Positions 51,895 through 60,635 of a stretch of 64,000 nucleotides of DNA are shown one piece after another. How positions within the stretch are numbered: position 1 is the stretch's first letter; the number at the start of each line of letters is the position of its first letter. A model generated the notes under the pieces. The model did not search any database and was not told the origin of the DNA. It saw only the letters and a list, made by a program, of their open reading frames with translations. This stretch comes from Alphaproteobacteria bacterium. GTDB lineage: Bacteria > Pseudomonadota > Alphaproteobacteria > Micavibrionales > Micavibrionaceae. The position numbers and the translations under genes are program-made. Location of the stretch: the NCBI GenBank assembly GCA_016699735.1, contig CP065008.1:310001-374000 (forward strand). The letters are read 5' to 3'.

Positions 51895-53151
51895 TTACTG
51901 ATTCATGCTCGAGAAGAACTCGGAATTGCTCTTCGTATTCTTCATCTTGCTGAGCAGGAATTCCAGAGCATCGACAGTGCCCATCGGATTGAGAATCCGG
52001 CGCAGCATCCACATCTTCTGCAGCATATCTTTATCCACCAGCAGCTCTTCTTTCCGCGTACCGGATTTCTGGATATCGATCGCCGGGAACACGCGCTTGT
52101 CCGCCAGCTTGCGGTCCAGCACGATCTCGGAGTTACCCGTACCCTTGAATTCCTCGAAAATCACCTCATCCATCCGCGATCCGGTGTCGATCAGGGCCGT
52201 GGCGATGATCGTCAGGGATCCGCCCTGCTCGATATTCCGCGCCGCCCCGAAGAACCGCTTCGGACGCTGGAGAGCATTGGCGTCCACACCCCCGGTCAGA
52301 ACTTTACCGGAGGAGGGCACAACGGTGTTATAAGCCCGCGCCAGACGCGTAATCGAGTCAAGCAGGATCACGACGTCGCGCTTGTGTTCCACAAGGCGCT
52401 TGGCCTTCTCCATCACCATCTCGGCTACCTGCACGTGGCGGGACGCCGGCTCGTCGAAGGTGGAGGACACAACTTCCCCCCGCACACTCCGCGCCATATC
52501 CGTCACCTCTTCCGGCCGCTCGTCGATCAGCAGAACGATCAGATAGGCATCCGGGTGGTTGATGGCCACCGAAGTCGCGATATTCTGAAGCATCACCGTC
52601 TTACCCGTCCGCGGCGGCGCCACGATCAGGGCGCGCTGCCCGAACCCGAGCGGCGAGGTCAGCTCGATCACGCGTTGAACCCGGTGATCTTTGGTCGGAT
52701 CGTCGATTTCAAGGGTGATTTTTCGTTCGGGATAAAGGGGAGTAAGGTTATCGAAATTGATGCGGTGGCGGACTTTCTCGGGCGTTTCGTTGCCGATGGA
52801 CCCCACTTTCAAAAGCGCAAAATATCGCTCGGAATCTTTCGGGGCGCGGATTTCACCTTCGACGATATCGCCAGTCCGCAGACCGAAACGGCGCACCTGA
52901 CTGGGCGAAACATAAATGTCATCCGGTCCCGGCAGGTAATTTTCCTCAGGGGAGCGCAGGAACCCGAAACCGTCCTGCAGCACTTCCAGAACCCCGACAC
53001 CCGAGATTGGCACACCCTGCATCGCCAGCTGCTTGAGAATGGCAAACATCATGTCTTGCTTACGCATCGCGCTGCAATTTTCGATGTCCAGCTCCTCGGC
53101 AAACGCCAGCAACTCGGCAGGCGAGCGGGTCTTTAATTCCTGTAAATTCAT
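51895..53151 (-). CDS. rho: Transcription termination factor Rho
   Basis: 418-residue RNA-dependent helicase. N-terminal domain (LQELKTRSPAELLAFAEELDIEN), RNA-binding cold-shock-like domain with GFGFLR and DDIYVSPSQVRRFGLRTGD, Walker A APPRTGKTVMLQNIA, Q-loop/Walker B region VIVLLIDERPEEVTDM, SSTFDEPASRHVQVAEMV, VILLDSITRLARAYNTV, and KADKRVFPAIDIQKSGTRKEEL-like C-terminus. Complete. It has a strong promoter and a long leader. Confidence 0.98.
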   Translation of the reverse strand: MNLQELKTRSPAELLAFAEELDIENCSAMRKQDMMFAILKQLAMQGVPISGVGVLEVLQDGFGFLRSPEENYLPGPDDIYVSPSQVRRFGLRTGDIVEGEIRAPKDSERYFALLKVGSIGNETPEKVRHRINFDNLTPLYPERKITLEIDDPTKDHRVQRVIELTSPLGFGQRALIVAPPRTGKTVMLQNIATSVAINHPDAYLIVLLIDERPEEVTDMARSVRGEVVSSTFDEPASRHVQVAEMVMEKAKRLVEHKRDVVILLDSITRLARAYNTVVPSSGKVLTGGVDANALQRPKRFFGAARNIEQGGSLTIIATALIDTGSRMDEVIFEEFKGTGNSEIVLDRKLADKRVFPAIDIQKSGTRKEELLVDKDMLQKMWMLRRILNPMGTVDALEFLLSKMKNTKSNSEFFSSMNQ

Positions 53152-53254
53152 GGGATACTCATGGTTTTCGTTAAATCAATCAAAAGGAAATCTCACAACG
53201 GTGTGAAAAGATGTCTGCAGTCCCAGCACAAGGTTCTTAAAAACTATTTTTTTC

Positions 53255-53308
53255 TTACTGCGCTGACCTCTGCCAAATCCTTTTGGCGAAAAAATCGGTC
53301 GGCGGCAT
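53255..53308 (-). CDS. Possible rho leader peptide
   Basis: Short frame ATG 53308 to TAA 53255 in the rho leader encoding MPPTDFFAKRIWQRSAQ. It begins about 20 bases after the predicted transcription start. Ribosome site is weak (AAGAA). Could allow translation-coupled control of Rho, or be chance. Confidence 0.3.
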   Translation of the reverse strand: MPPTDFFAKRIWQRSAQ

Positions 53309-53336
53309 TTCTTGGATTTCTCTACTAGACACGTCC

Positions 53337-53365
53337 CTTATATCCATGGCCCTTAAGCCTGTCAA
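53337..53365 (-). promoter_or_regulatory. Sigma-70 promoter of rho
   Basis: Minus strand TTGACA (53365-53360), 17-base spacer, TATAAG (53342-53337). Transcription would start near 53330, leaving a leader of roughly 180 bases. Confidence 0.8.
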
Positions 53366-53454
53366 GAGATTATGTCTACGTGTAAAGCATATCCTTTATA
53401 CTCTACAACCAAATTGAAAACAAGTCTGAATAAATTACTGTTATAAAAGGATTA

Positions 53455-53913
53455 TTACTTCCCGAAAGACGGTTCCACCACAGCCAGAATGATGATCACA
53501 ATCATCAGAATAGTCGGAACTTCGTTAAGAATCCGGAAAAATTTCGCGCTTTTTTTATTCTCGTCCCGTGCAAAAACCTTCACATGTTTGGCCAGCATCC
53601 CGTGAACGCCGGACATGACCAGAACCAGCAACAGCTTCGTATGCATCCACGGCGCACTCTTGTAAACCGCCCAGTTGGAATAAAGCATCAGCAGCCCGAA
53701 CACCCACGCCGAAATCATGGCGGGGTTAATGATGATTTTCAGCAGCCGCCGCTCCATGATCTTGAACGTCTCCGATTTATCGGAACCGATCTCCGCCTCG
53801 GCGTGATAAACAAACAATCGCGGCAGATAAAGCATCCCCGCCATCCACGCCATGACGCTGATGATATGCAGGGCGCGAAGCCATTCGAAATACGCGGTCA
53901 GGAAATCATCCAT
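53455..53913 (-). CDS. hemJ: Protoporphyrinogen oxidase HemJ
   Basis: 152-residue membrane enzyme of haem synthesis with four helices. WLRALHIISVMAWMAGMLYLPRLFVYHAE contains the conserved haem-ligand His and LPRLFVYH; WMHTKLLLVLVMSGVHGML has the second conserved His/Lys area; LNEVPTILMIVIIILAVVEP is the C-terminus. Lies between rho and hemH/hemE, the usual alphaproteobacterial haem cluster. Confidence 0.94.
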   Translation of the reverse strand: MDDFLTAYFEWLRALHIISVMAWMAGMLYLPRLFVYHAEAEIGSDKSETFKIMERRLLKIIINPAMISAWVFGLLMLYSNWAVYKSAPWMHTKLLLVLVMSGVHGMLAKHVKVFARDENKKSAKFFRILNEVPTILMIVIIILAVVEPSFGK

Positions 53914-54026
53914 AACGCTCTCAACCCTCAGAAAAGTTGCAAAAATGCGGAATTTTTGACATAAGAAACGCTTATCCGCGACAACGCCTCAATGGACCAC
54001 AACGCATCGACAAAAACAAGGCCGCC

Positions 54027-54380
54027 ATGACCACGGAAGAAAAACAGAAAAAATCAGATACCCAGGTCGCAGGCCTCGTCTCCGCAACCTATGTCGGTCT
54101 GGCCGGAGCCTTCGGGAAGGGCGCCGCCGAACTGGTCAATACGCCCAATGAATTTGCAACGCCTTATCTGGCCATCGCGGCGCTGGCCTGTCTTTTCCCC
54201 GCGCTAAGAACGGCCCGCGACTATAAGGACGAAGTGCCGCTGGAATTCGCCAAGGGCATGGTCATACCCTTCCTCGCCCTCAACCTGATCTGGGGTAAAA
54301 TCGAATACGACCACAACCCGGATGATTTTTTTTCCCGCTACGAACAGCGGACAGTAGCACCGGACGCAGGGAAGAATTAA
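54027..54380 (+). CDS. Small hypothetical membrane protein
   Basis: 117 residues from ATG 54027 (AAGG seven bases upstream; the open frame extends to 53937 but homologous-looking sequence begins here). Lys-rich N-terminus, then VAGLVSATYVGLAGAFGKGA, a second hydrophobic stretch YLAIAALACLFPALR and a third VIPFLALNLIWGKI. Tail is charged. No family recognised. Divergent from hemJ. Confidence 0.58.
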   Translation: MTTEEKQKKSDTQVAGLVSATYVGLAGAFGKGAAELVNTPNEFATPYLAIAALACLFPALRTARDYKDEVPLEFAKGMVIPFLALNLIWGKIEYDHNPDDFFSRYEQRTVAPDAGKN

Positions 54381-54388
54381 GCAACGCC

Positions 54389-54859
54389 ATGAAAAAGCCC
54401 CTCCAGCAAAGGCCTAAGATTGACCTCTTCAGGTTAAGCGGAGTGGCTTTACTGATAGAATATCCTAGCGGCGTTCGATACTCCAATCAGGTCGGCGGTC
54501 ATTCGACCAATCATCCCTTCATCGAAGGATTTATCGTTCCTTTATCGACAGGTGGATCTGCCCAAAACATTGAAAACTTATGTCCCCTGGCCGTAGAGCT
54601 TTTTGAATACTTCTTTCGAGGACCAAAATGGAAAGGCAACTGCTACCTTGGTCGCATGGATGAAGAAACCGCAGATGCTTTAGATACCTTGTTCAAAAAA
54701 TACAAACCGACACAACATATACTGGTAAACCGCAACCGCTTATATGACTCTTGCGAATCCTGGGTCCATGTAACCCTGCATTACCCGGATGAAAAATATT
54801 CATTATTTAAAGACTTACCATTCAAGCGCGGCATCTTGACTTGGCCGAACAGTGATTAA
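54389..54859 (+). CDS. DUF6210-like hypothetical protein
   Basis: 156 residues. VALLIEYPSGVRYSNQVGGHST then HPFIEGFIVPL resembles DUF6210 (aliphatic strand, PxGVxYxxQxGG, EGxxxPL). The rest includes WKGNCYLGRMDEETADALDTLF and WVHVTLHYP. Begins eight bases after the small membrane-protein gene with a weak site; 38 bases of its 3' end overlap hemH on the other strand. A+T-rich. Function unknown. Confidence 0.6.
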   Translation: MKKPLQQRPKIDLFRLSGVALLIEYPSGVRYSNQVGGHSTNHPFIEGFIVPLSTGGSAQNIENLCPLAVELFEYFFRGPKWKGNCYLGRMDEETADALDTLFKKYKPTQHILVNRNRLYDSCESWVHVTLHYPDEKYSLFKDLPFKRGILTWPNSD

Positions 54860-55931
54860 AACCCAAGGCCGTTTGAAGCCCCATACAACACCGCCCGAAC
54901 GCCTCCGGGCAAATCCTCTTCCCGCCTTCCGCGCAAATTCCCTGACGCCCGAGATGATCGCGCACCAACGCCGCCAGCCCCTCGATAAAAGCCCCGTGCG
55001 TCCCCGCCGTTTGGGCCCGGTAATATCCCGGCAGCTTCAATTCCTCCGCCTTATGACGATATTCGATATCCAACTCCACCAGCGTCTCCACATGCTCCTG
55101 CGTAAAGGCGTGCGGATAAATCACCACCGCCTTCTTGTCCGCCGCCGCCTTTTCCAACGCCTCCTCAACCGACGGGCCGATCCATGTCAGCGGCCCGACC
55201 CGGCTCTGATAGCAAATCTGCCAATCCAGCGCCTCAATCGACAGCGCCCCGCGAACTTTCTCAGTCATCGCCCGCGCACTCTGCTCACACTGCCACTGAT
55301 ACGGATCGCCGCCTTTAATCACCTTCTCCGGCAACCCGTGCGCGGAAAATAAAACCCGCGGCGCTTCATGCCCGTCCGCCTGCGCCTGTTTATAAACGCT
55401 CACGATATTTTCAACCGAAGCCTCCACAAACCCGGAATTTTCAGGATAGCAGCAGATCACACTGGCCGGCGGATGATACCCGGCAATATCCGCAGCCTTC
55501 TTCCAGTTCTCCAGCGACGACCATGTTGTTGTCGTCGAAAATTGCGGATAAAGCGGCAGGAACACAACTTGGTCCGCCCCCCAGTCCCGCACCTCCCGCA
55601 CCACCTGCGCCGCCATCGGATGCCAGTACCGCATGGAGACAAAAACCTTGAAAATCTCCCCCGCCGCACCTCCGTTCAAAACCCTCTCCAGCGCTTGCCC
55701 CTGCGCCCTCGAATTTTCAAGCAGGGGAGACTTGTCGCCCAGAAGCCCATAACTATCAGAAGCTTCCTTCTTTGACCTCTTGCCGCTGATATACGCGGCA
55801 ATAAAGCAGCGAAGGGGAATAGGGGCGCCGATAATATTTTTATCCATGAAGAAATTCATCAGGAACGGTTTGATCGCGCCCCTGGAATCCGGCCCGCCGA
55901 GATTGAACAACACGACGGCGATCTTGCTCAT
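54822..55931 (-). CDS. hemH: Ferrochelatase
   Basis: 369-residue enzyme inserting iron into protoporphyrin IX. KIAVVLFNLGGPDSRGAIKPFLMNFF, VFVSMRYWHPM, VFLPLYPQFSTTTTWSSL, LFSAHGLPEKVIKGGDPYQWQCE (active-site His), CYQSRVGPLTWIGPSVEEAL and IYPHAFTQEHVETLVELDIEY. ATG 55931 overlaps the hemE stop by four bases; an in-frame ATG at 55952 is inside hemE. C-terminal Cys residues are seen, but whether they form an iron-sulfur site is unclear. Confidence 0.96.
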   Translation of the reverse strand: MSKIAVVLFNLGGPDSRGAIKPFLMNFFMDKNIIGAPIPLRCFIAAYISGKRSKKEASDSYGLLGDKSPLLENSRAQGQALERVLNGGAAGEIFKVFVSMRYWHPMAAQVVREVRDWGADQVVFLPLYPQFSTTTTWSSLENWKKAADIAGYHPPASVICCYPENSGFVEASVENIVSVYKQAQADGHEAPRVLFSAHGLPEKVIKGGDPYQWQCEQSARAMTEKVRGALSIEALDWQICYQSRVGPLTWIGPSVEEALEKAAADKKAVVIYPHAFTQEHVETLVELDIEYRHKAEELKLPGYYRAQTAGTHGAFIEGLAALVRDHLGRQGICAEGGKRICPEAFGRCCMGLQTALGFNHCSAKSRCRA

Positions 55932-56980
55932 CCCTTCATCTCCCGCAGGCACTTCACCAGCAGCGCGACATTCTGAACGGGCGTATCCTTGTGAATGCCG
56001 TGTCCCAGATTGAACACGAACGGCCCGCCCGCGAAATCATGAACGATTTTTTCTATCGCCAGGATCAGCGCATCACCACCCGCCATCAGACAGACCGGAT
56101 CAAGATTCCCCTGAACCGGAACCGAACTCTGCAAAACCCGCACCGCCCACTTTGTCTCAATCTGCGGATCAAGCGACAGCGCATTGACGCCCGTATCCTG
56201 CAGGTAGGAGATATAATTCACCCCCGCCCCGCGTGGAAACCCAATAATCGGAACATTGGGATAGGCCTCGCGGACCAGATCAACGATCTTACGCGTAGGA
56301 ACGCTGACCCATTTTTTGAACTGCTGAGCATCAACGATCCCCGCCCAGCTGTCAAAAATCTGCAGAACCTCGGCCCCCGCCTTGACTTGTCGGATCAGAT
56401 AAGCCGCCGTCCCCTCAACCAGTAAATCCATAAGCTTTTCAAGTAACTCAGGATGCTGATACGCCAGTTTTTTGATCTCAAGAAAATCCCGGCTCGATCC
56501 ACCCTCAACCATGTAACACGCAACCGTCCAGGGCGCCCCGGCAAACCCGATCATCGTCGTTCCCGTAAACCCCTCGGACTCAAGCCCGGAACGCACTTTT
56601 TTCACGGTTTCGTAAACAGGAGATAGTGTCTGGTCAAAAACACTGAAATTCAATTTTGCGATATCGGACCCACTCCGCAAAGGCTCCAGCTTCGGCCCTT
56701 CGCCCTCGACAAATTCAAGCTTCTGCCCCAAGGCTTGCGGAATAACCAGAATATCTGAAAACAAAATCGCCCCGTCCATTCCGAACCTGCGGATCGGCTG
56801 CAACGTCACTTCCGCCGCCAGATCGGGATTATAAACCAGATCAAGAAAACTTCCCGCCTTCGCCCGCACCTCCCGGTATTCCGGCAGATACCGCCCTGCC
56901 TGCCGCATCAGCCAGACCGGAACATGATCGGGCTTGTGCTTCCGAAGTGCTTCGAGCATATTTTTCTTAATCCCACGCAT
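55928..56980 (-). CDS. hemE: Uroporphyrinogen decarboxylase
   Basis: 350-residue haem enzyme. VWLMRQAGRYLPEYR (N-terminal signature), AILFSDILVIPQALG with catalytic Asp, GFAGAPWTVACYMVEGGSS (second signature) and VFNLGHGIHKDTP. In Caulobacter and Rickettsia hemE borders the chromosome origin. Here its 5' side faces a 344-base A+T-rich intergenic region. Confidence 0.97.
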   Translation of the reverse strand: MRGIKKNMLEALRKHKPDHVPVWLMRQAGRYLPEYREVRAKAGSFLDLVYNPDLAAEVTLQPIRRFGMDGAILFSDILVIPQALGQKLEFVEGEGPKLEPLRSGSDIAKLNFSVFDQTLSPVYETVKKVRSGLESEGFTGTTMIGFAGAPWTVACYMVEGGSSRDFLEIKKLAYQHPELLEKLMDLLVEGTAAYLIRQVKAGAEVLQIFDSWAGIVDAQQFKKWVSVPTRKIVDLVREAYPNVPIIGFPRGAGVNYISYLQDTGVNALSLDPQIETKWAVRVLQSSVPVQGNLDPVCLMAGGDALILAIEKIVHDFAGGPFVFNLGHGIHKDTPVQNVALLVKCLREMKG

Positions 56981-57324
56981 ACAGACATTTCCCTTTCTGA
57001 AAACGCCATCAGAATATCCCTAAAAATAAAAATAAAAAGATATTTTAAAAAGGTATTTTTAGATAGTAGGGGCTGTGCAAATCGGGGATCAAATTTATGC
57101 CGGATTCTATGCACAATTTAACGGAGTTGAAAACCCTATAAGCGTTCACGATTCGCTATGATTCCTCCCCGTACACGAGATTAGCCCTCAGGATCTTTTC
57201 TACAATAGGATAAGCCCCCCAATCGGCCTGATGATAGATTCGGGGTAACTTGATCCTCAGCTTCATACAAAAACAGTTCTTCGATTCCCGCACAGACTTT
57301 TGCAGAGACGTTAGGGAAAAATTA
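56981..57324. other. A+T-rich intergenic region next to hemE
   Basis: 344 bases between hemE and a rightward gene. A run of about 48 bases (57019-57066) is nearly all A and T. Loose DnaA-box resemblances (CTATGCACA near 57108, TGTGCAAAT near 57074) have one or two mismatches each. No full CtrA palindrome. Candidate origin flank, weaker than 58006-58212. Confidence 0.4.
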
Positions 57325-58005
57325 ATGTATTTTATGTCAGATACAGGGCAGGGAAGAGCCAAAAAGACCTTAAGATTCGCGAATCGAAAAATGTTCAAGG
57401 AAGCCTTTAAAAAACTGGAAATGGAGGAGGTGGCCGCGATCGTGGATCAGGTCAACAAACAGGTGGACGGCAGCCTGTTTGACCCCCTGGAAACAACGGT
57501 TTTATCCTTCGATCTCTCCTTCTATCCTGGTTATCGGTTTCTCGACATCTCCGACCACGCCACGAACCCGCCGCTCCAGCGCTACGTCCTGCACAAAGAT
57601 GAGAATTACACGCTTCTGGACTGGACCTACCGCCCGATCTACAAAACCAACGAACAGGCGCCAATTAGCCTCAACCCGAGCAATGTCTTGGATTACGTGC
57701 GCTTTTTCTTCTCCAACGTTCGCGGCCGTCACGGGCGTTTTCACATCATCGAAAGCCTTGAGAATATTAACTGGAAGGAAGAACCGTCCCCCTCCGAACG
57801 TAAATCCTACGGCAAGCTAATCGCCCCTATGAAAATCGTTGATAAGCTCAAACACGGCGTCTTTAAACTCGAAGCCCGCATGATGCTCAAAGCCACGCTT
57901 TTCAAGGCCGATATCTACGTCGAACCGAATGGAAAAGCCGTTTTGGCCAACCACGATATCCTGCAGGAAAATATGCCGGTCCTCGACCATGTGACGGGCC
58001 AGTAA
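57325..58005 (+). CDS. Conserved-looking hypothetical protein next to hemE
   Basis: 226 residues from ATG 57325 (AGGG nine bases upstream); a longer frame begins only with a TTG. Soluble, no signal peptide: KMFKEAFKKLEMEEVAAIVDQVNKQ, a hydrophobic/aromatic middle with FDLSFYPGYRFLDISD, NVLDYVRFFFSNVRGRHGRFHIIESL, and VFKLEARMMLKATLFKADIYVEPNG. No family recognised. In other Alphaproteobacteria ppsR is often found on this side of hemE; this is not PpsR by sequence. Confidence 0.6.
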   Translation: MYFMSDTGQGRAKKTLRFANRKMFKEAFKKLEMEEVAAIVDQVNKQVDGSLFDPLETTVLSFDLSFYPGYRFLDISDHATNPPLQRYVLHKDENYTLLDWTYRPIYKTNEQAPISLNPSNVLDYVRFFFSNVRGRHGRFHIIESLENINWKEEPSPSERKSYGKLIAPMKIVDKLKHGVFKLEARMMLKATLFKADIYVEPNGKAVLANHDILQENMPVLDHVTGQ

Positions 58006-58025
58006 CCCTCCAAAACCCCCTTTTA

Positions 58026-58040
58026 TTAAACCTTCGTTAA
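58026..58040. promoter_or_regulatory. CtrA-type box 1
   Basis: TTAAACCTTCGTTAA: full TTAA-N7-TTAA. First of two, 22 bases apart start to start. Confidence 0.65.
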
Positions 58041-58047
58041 TCACAGC

Positions 58048-58062
58048 TTAACTATCTGTTAA
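58048..58062. promoter_or_regulatory. CtrA-type box 2
   Basis: TTAACTATCTGTTAA: full TTAA-N7-TTAA. On the same face of the helix as box 1 (about two turns away). TTAATCACA and TGTGAACAA (each one mismatch from a DnaA box) lie at 58037 and 58068, and an A/T-rich stretch follows (58078-58120). Confidence 0.65.
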
Positions 58063-58212
58063 GTCATTGTGAACAATAGAAAATTTTTTCAAAAAAAAGA
58101 GCCGATTTTTTTACCTTGGTAGGAAAGCTTTAACATCTCACGCGCATAATGAACTCATACCCTAGGAAATCCGCGGGTTTCAGAGTTTTGAGCAGGGAAA
58201 TCTGGATCAGGT

Positions 58213-59553
58213 ATGAGCGACATTATTGAAAAAACCTTTGGCCAAAGAGGACAAAACGACCGCGTTTGCCGCGTGGCCTATACGCTGAACCATTCACAAC
58301 CCATCCTCTGCACGATTATCGACGACACGCCCCTCTTTTATTTTGACGAAGATCCCTGCGACGATGAAATGGACATCGGCCAGTTCGAGGGCACCGCGCT
58401 CGAGCGGGAAATCCAGCTCCTCAAGGAAGAAATCGCCACCTATGACCGTTACGCCTTATTCAGCAAGAAAGATGAGGAAAAACGGCTGCAGGAATTTTCC
58501 GAAAATTTCACGTCAATCGAAAATTTTCACACAGGTGAAACAAGCGAAGACATCAACCCGCTTCTGTCGATTCTTGAAAAAAGCAGATTGGCTTCGGCAT
58601 TCTTGGAGCTGGCAGAAAAACACAAAATAACGATTAAAAAAAGCCGTCAGGTCGAAGACGTCTTTTACGACCGCCGCGCCGGAACAATTCTTCTGAATCC
58701 TGAAATGAGCGAAGAGGATCAAATCCTCCTCCTCTCCCGCGAACTGCGCCGTCACTGGCAGCACCGTCAGGGCGCATTGATCAACCCGCTGCTCTTTCAT
58801 CCCGACAACGCCATTCTGGTCAATCGACTTCAGGAAGCCGACCTGACCGCTGCGATGGTCCGCATCGGATGGGAACTTCAGCTCTCGGGCAATCGCACCG
58901 TCTGGGACCGGATCGAGGATTCACCGATGAGCGACCTCGCCCGCGCTTACGTCCGCGAAGCCAATCAGGATTTCCGTACAATCAACAACGGCACCGCCAG
59001 CGCGGCCGTCTTCGAGGCTTGGTTCCTCTCCGAACGTTGCCGCCAGCAGGACAAAAAACTTGTCCAGGCAATGCTTGCCGACTATAACGGTTACGTCTTC
59101 GAAGACATTCAGTCTTCTCGCACCTTAACCGCAGAATTGATCTCAGGATTGGGCAGTATGCCATACGGCAAAAATTACCTGTCGGTCCATGCCAACATCA
59201 TCATGAACGACCCGATCTTCACCGAAGTTCGTGACCGCTCAAACGCGAATTTCCTATGGTTTATAAAATTCGAGCGCTCCTTCAAGGAAACGGAACACGA
59301 ATTGCAAAACGATCCTGACTTATCCACACACGACATTCGTCATGTGGTCAAATCTCAGACTCAGGATCCCCTCCATGCAAGCGAACCAGCCGCAAAAATT
59401 GTCCAACTTTTCGGAACTCAAGAGACAGATTCAAAGACAGAGAATTCAGGAAAGCCCTCTCGTCGTTTTGCCAAGACCGGAAAAAATGACAGACACCTTC
59501 AGCCGGGAAAGGGTGAAAATATCATCCACCTCCGGTTCGGTTCCGAGGAATGA
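58213..59553 (+). CDS. DUF6782-like hypothetical protein, first copy
   Basis: 446 residues. LASAFLELAEKHKITI, then a strand pair with YDRRAGTILLNPEMSEED, then LLSRELRRHWQHRQG. The last fits the position of a metallopeptidase-like HELRHAWQ motif of DUF6782 proteins, but the first His is Arg, so zinc binding is doubtful. LTAAMVRIGWELQLSG and ASAAVFEAWFLSERCRQQD follow. C-terminal 60 residues are low-complexity. Probably under the tandem CtrA boxes. A paralogue overlaps its 3' end. Confidence 0.6.
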   Translation: MSDIIEKTFGQRGQNDRVCRVAYTLNHSQPILCTIIDDTPLFYFDEDPCDDEMDIGQFEGTALEREIQLLKEEIATYDRYALFSKKDEEKRLQEFSENFTSIENFHTGETSEDINPLLSILEKSRLASAFLELAEKHKITIKKSRQVEDVFYDRRAGTILLNPEMSEEDQILLLSRELRRHWQHRQGALINPLLFHPDNAILVNRLQEADLTAAMVRIGWELQLSGNRTVWDRIEDSPMSDLARAYVREANQDFRTINNGTASAAVFEAWFLSERCRQQDKKLVQAMLADYNGYVFEDIQSSRTLTAELISGLGSMPYGKNYLSVHANIIMNDPIFTEVRDRSNANFLWFIKFERSFKETEHELQNDPDLSTHDIRHVVKSQTQDPLHASEPAAKIVQLFGTQETDSKTENSGKPSRRFAKTGKNDRHLQPGKGENIIHLRFGSEE

Positions 59554-60631
59554 CGATCCTGTCTGCGAAATAGAGTTTTTGAAGAGTAACGGGTACGCTC
59601 AAGTGAAGTCGAAATGGACTCCAAAAAATACCTATGACCTGATCGCCGAAGATCGCGTGTTTGGCTTCTCGGAGCTTGAGCGTTGGACTCTGGGTACTCT
59701 TCTTCAAAATACCCAAAACCTCGAAACCGACCGGGATCTCTGCTCCTACGGCGAAGTGCTGGCCCACTGTTTCGGCCTCATCAACGAAAGCCCAGCCGCC
59801 CGCCTGATGATTCAAGAAGCGGTTGCAGGAAAATGGCAGATCACGCTTTTCGATCTTAAAGGCGGAGATTACTGGATCGACGTCGAGGAAAAGCTGATTC
59901 TCCTCGACAGCAACGCCTTGACGCCCGCAGCCTTGGGTCGGTCAGTCTATTTCAAAAACGCCGTGATCGTAACGCTGATTAAGGCGTTGCGCGATATATG
60001 GCAGGAAAAACGCCACGGCGGCTTCGATGAGAAATACCGCACCGAATTCGTCCTGACCATGGAGCGCATCCGCTCCGCCGATTGCGATGTTCTTTCAATT
60101 CTTGTGGCCTGGGAGTTACGCAGCGGCGCTTATCCCGATCTCTGGCGCCACCTGATCGGTTCTGAAAACGGCGACATGGCGATGGCCTTTTCCGGCTTCC
60201 TTGAGCGCAATCCGTCCGGCCAGTTCAACGGTCAGGCGCTGGCGGCGTCTTTCCGCCAGTGGTTCCGCTGCGAACACCGCGTCAATACCTGCGACCACAA
60301 CACGCTGGAAAATCTTGATGACATCCTCAGAGAGACACAGGAGCAAAATCCTTTCGGCGAGAGAAAACCAAAAGCCGTTGAAATTGAGATGCTCTCCTGC
60401 CTGCCCGACCGCACAGCCTATCTGCAGGGCTACGGCGCGGAAATTCTCTCCGATCCCCTGTTCTCCGGCATGGACGACCCGATCAACCAGTCGCATCTCT
60501 TTCATATCCTCTACGATCTGGAAGCCACCATCATAGAAAACGTGCCCTTCCGGGACTCCGAACTGGCGAAAAAAATATTCCCCATGCAGCCTTTGCTGCT
60601 CGAAAAGAAAACCACAAAAGCCGATCAGTAG
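59375..60631 (+). CDS. DUF6782-like hypothetical protein, second copy
   Basis: 418 residues from ATG 59375 (AGGA nine bases upstream; ATG 59486 is the alternative). It aligns with the first copy: ARLMIQEAVAGKWQITLF, WIDVEEKLILLDSNALTPAAL, IKALRDIWQEKRHGGF, LSILVAWELRSGAYPDLWRHL and FNGQALAASFRQWFRCEHRV. The HExxH-like position is IKALRDIW, so the motif is lost altogether. The first 179 bases are shared in another frame with the first copy. Function unknown. Confidence 0.6.
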   Translation: MQANQPQKLSNFSELKRQIQRQRIQESPLVVLPRPEKMTDTFSRERVKISSTSGSVPRNDDPVCEIEFLKSNGYAQVKSKWTPKNTYDLIAEDRVFGFSELERWTLGTLLQNTQNLETDRDLCSYGEVLAHCFGLINESPAARLMIQEAVAGKWQITLFDLKGGDYWIDVEEKLILLDSNALTPAALGRSVYFKNAVIVTLIKALRDIWQEKRHGGFDEKYRTEFVLTMERIRSADCDVLSILVAWELRSGAYPDLWRHLIGSENGDMAMAFSGFLERNPSGQFNGQALAASFRQWFRCEHRVNTCDHNTLENLDDILRETQEQNPFGERKPKAVEIEMLSCLPDRTAYLQGYGAEILSDPLFSGMDDPINQSHLFHILYDLEATIIENVPFRDSELAKKIFPMQPLLLEKKTTKADQ

Positions 60632-60635
60632 AAAG

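Larger units (their letters stand above)
53152..53454. other. rho leader and promoter region
   Basis: 303 bases between rho and hemJ. It holds the rho promoter (53337-53365), a predicted leader of about 180 bases with a possible 17-codon reading frame (53255-53308), and the 3' flank of hemJ. No RNA family recognised. Confidence 0.6.

Noticed and set aside
56981..57324. hemE-adjacent region as the definite chromosome origin
   Set aside because: DnaA-like boxes are too degenerate and there is no full CtrA palindrome; 58006-58212 is the better candidate, and neither is proven.
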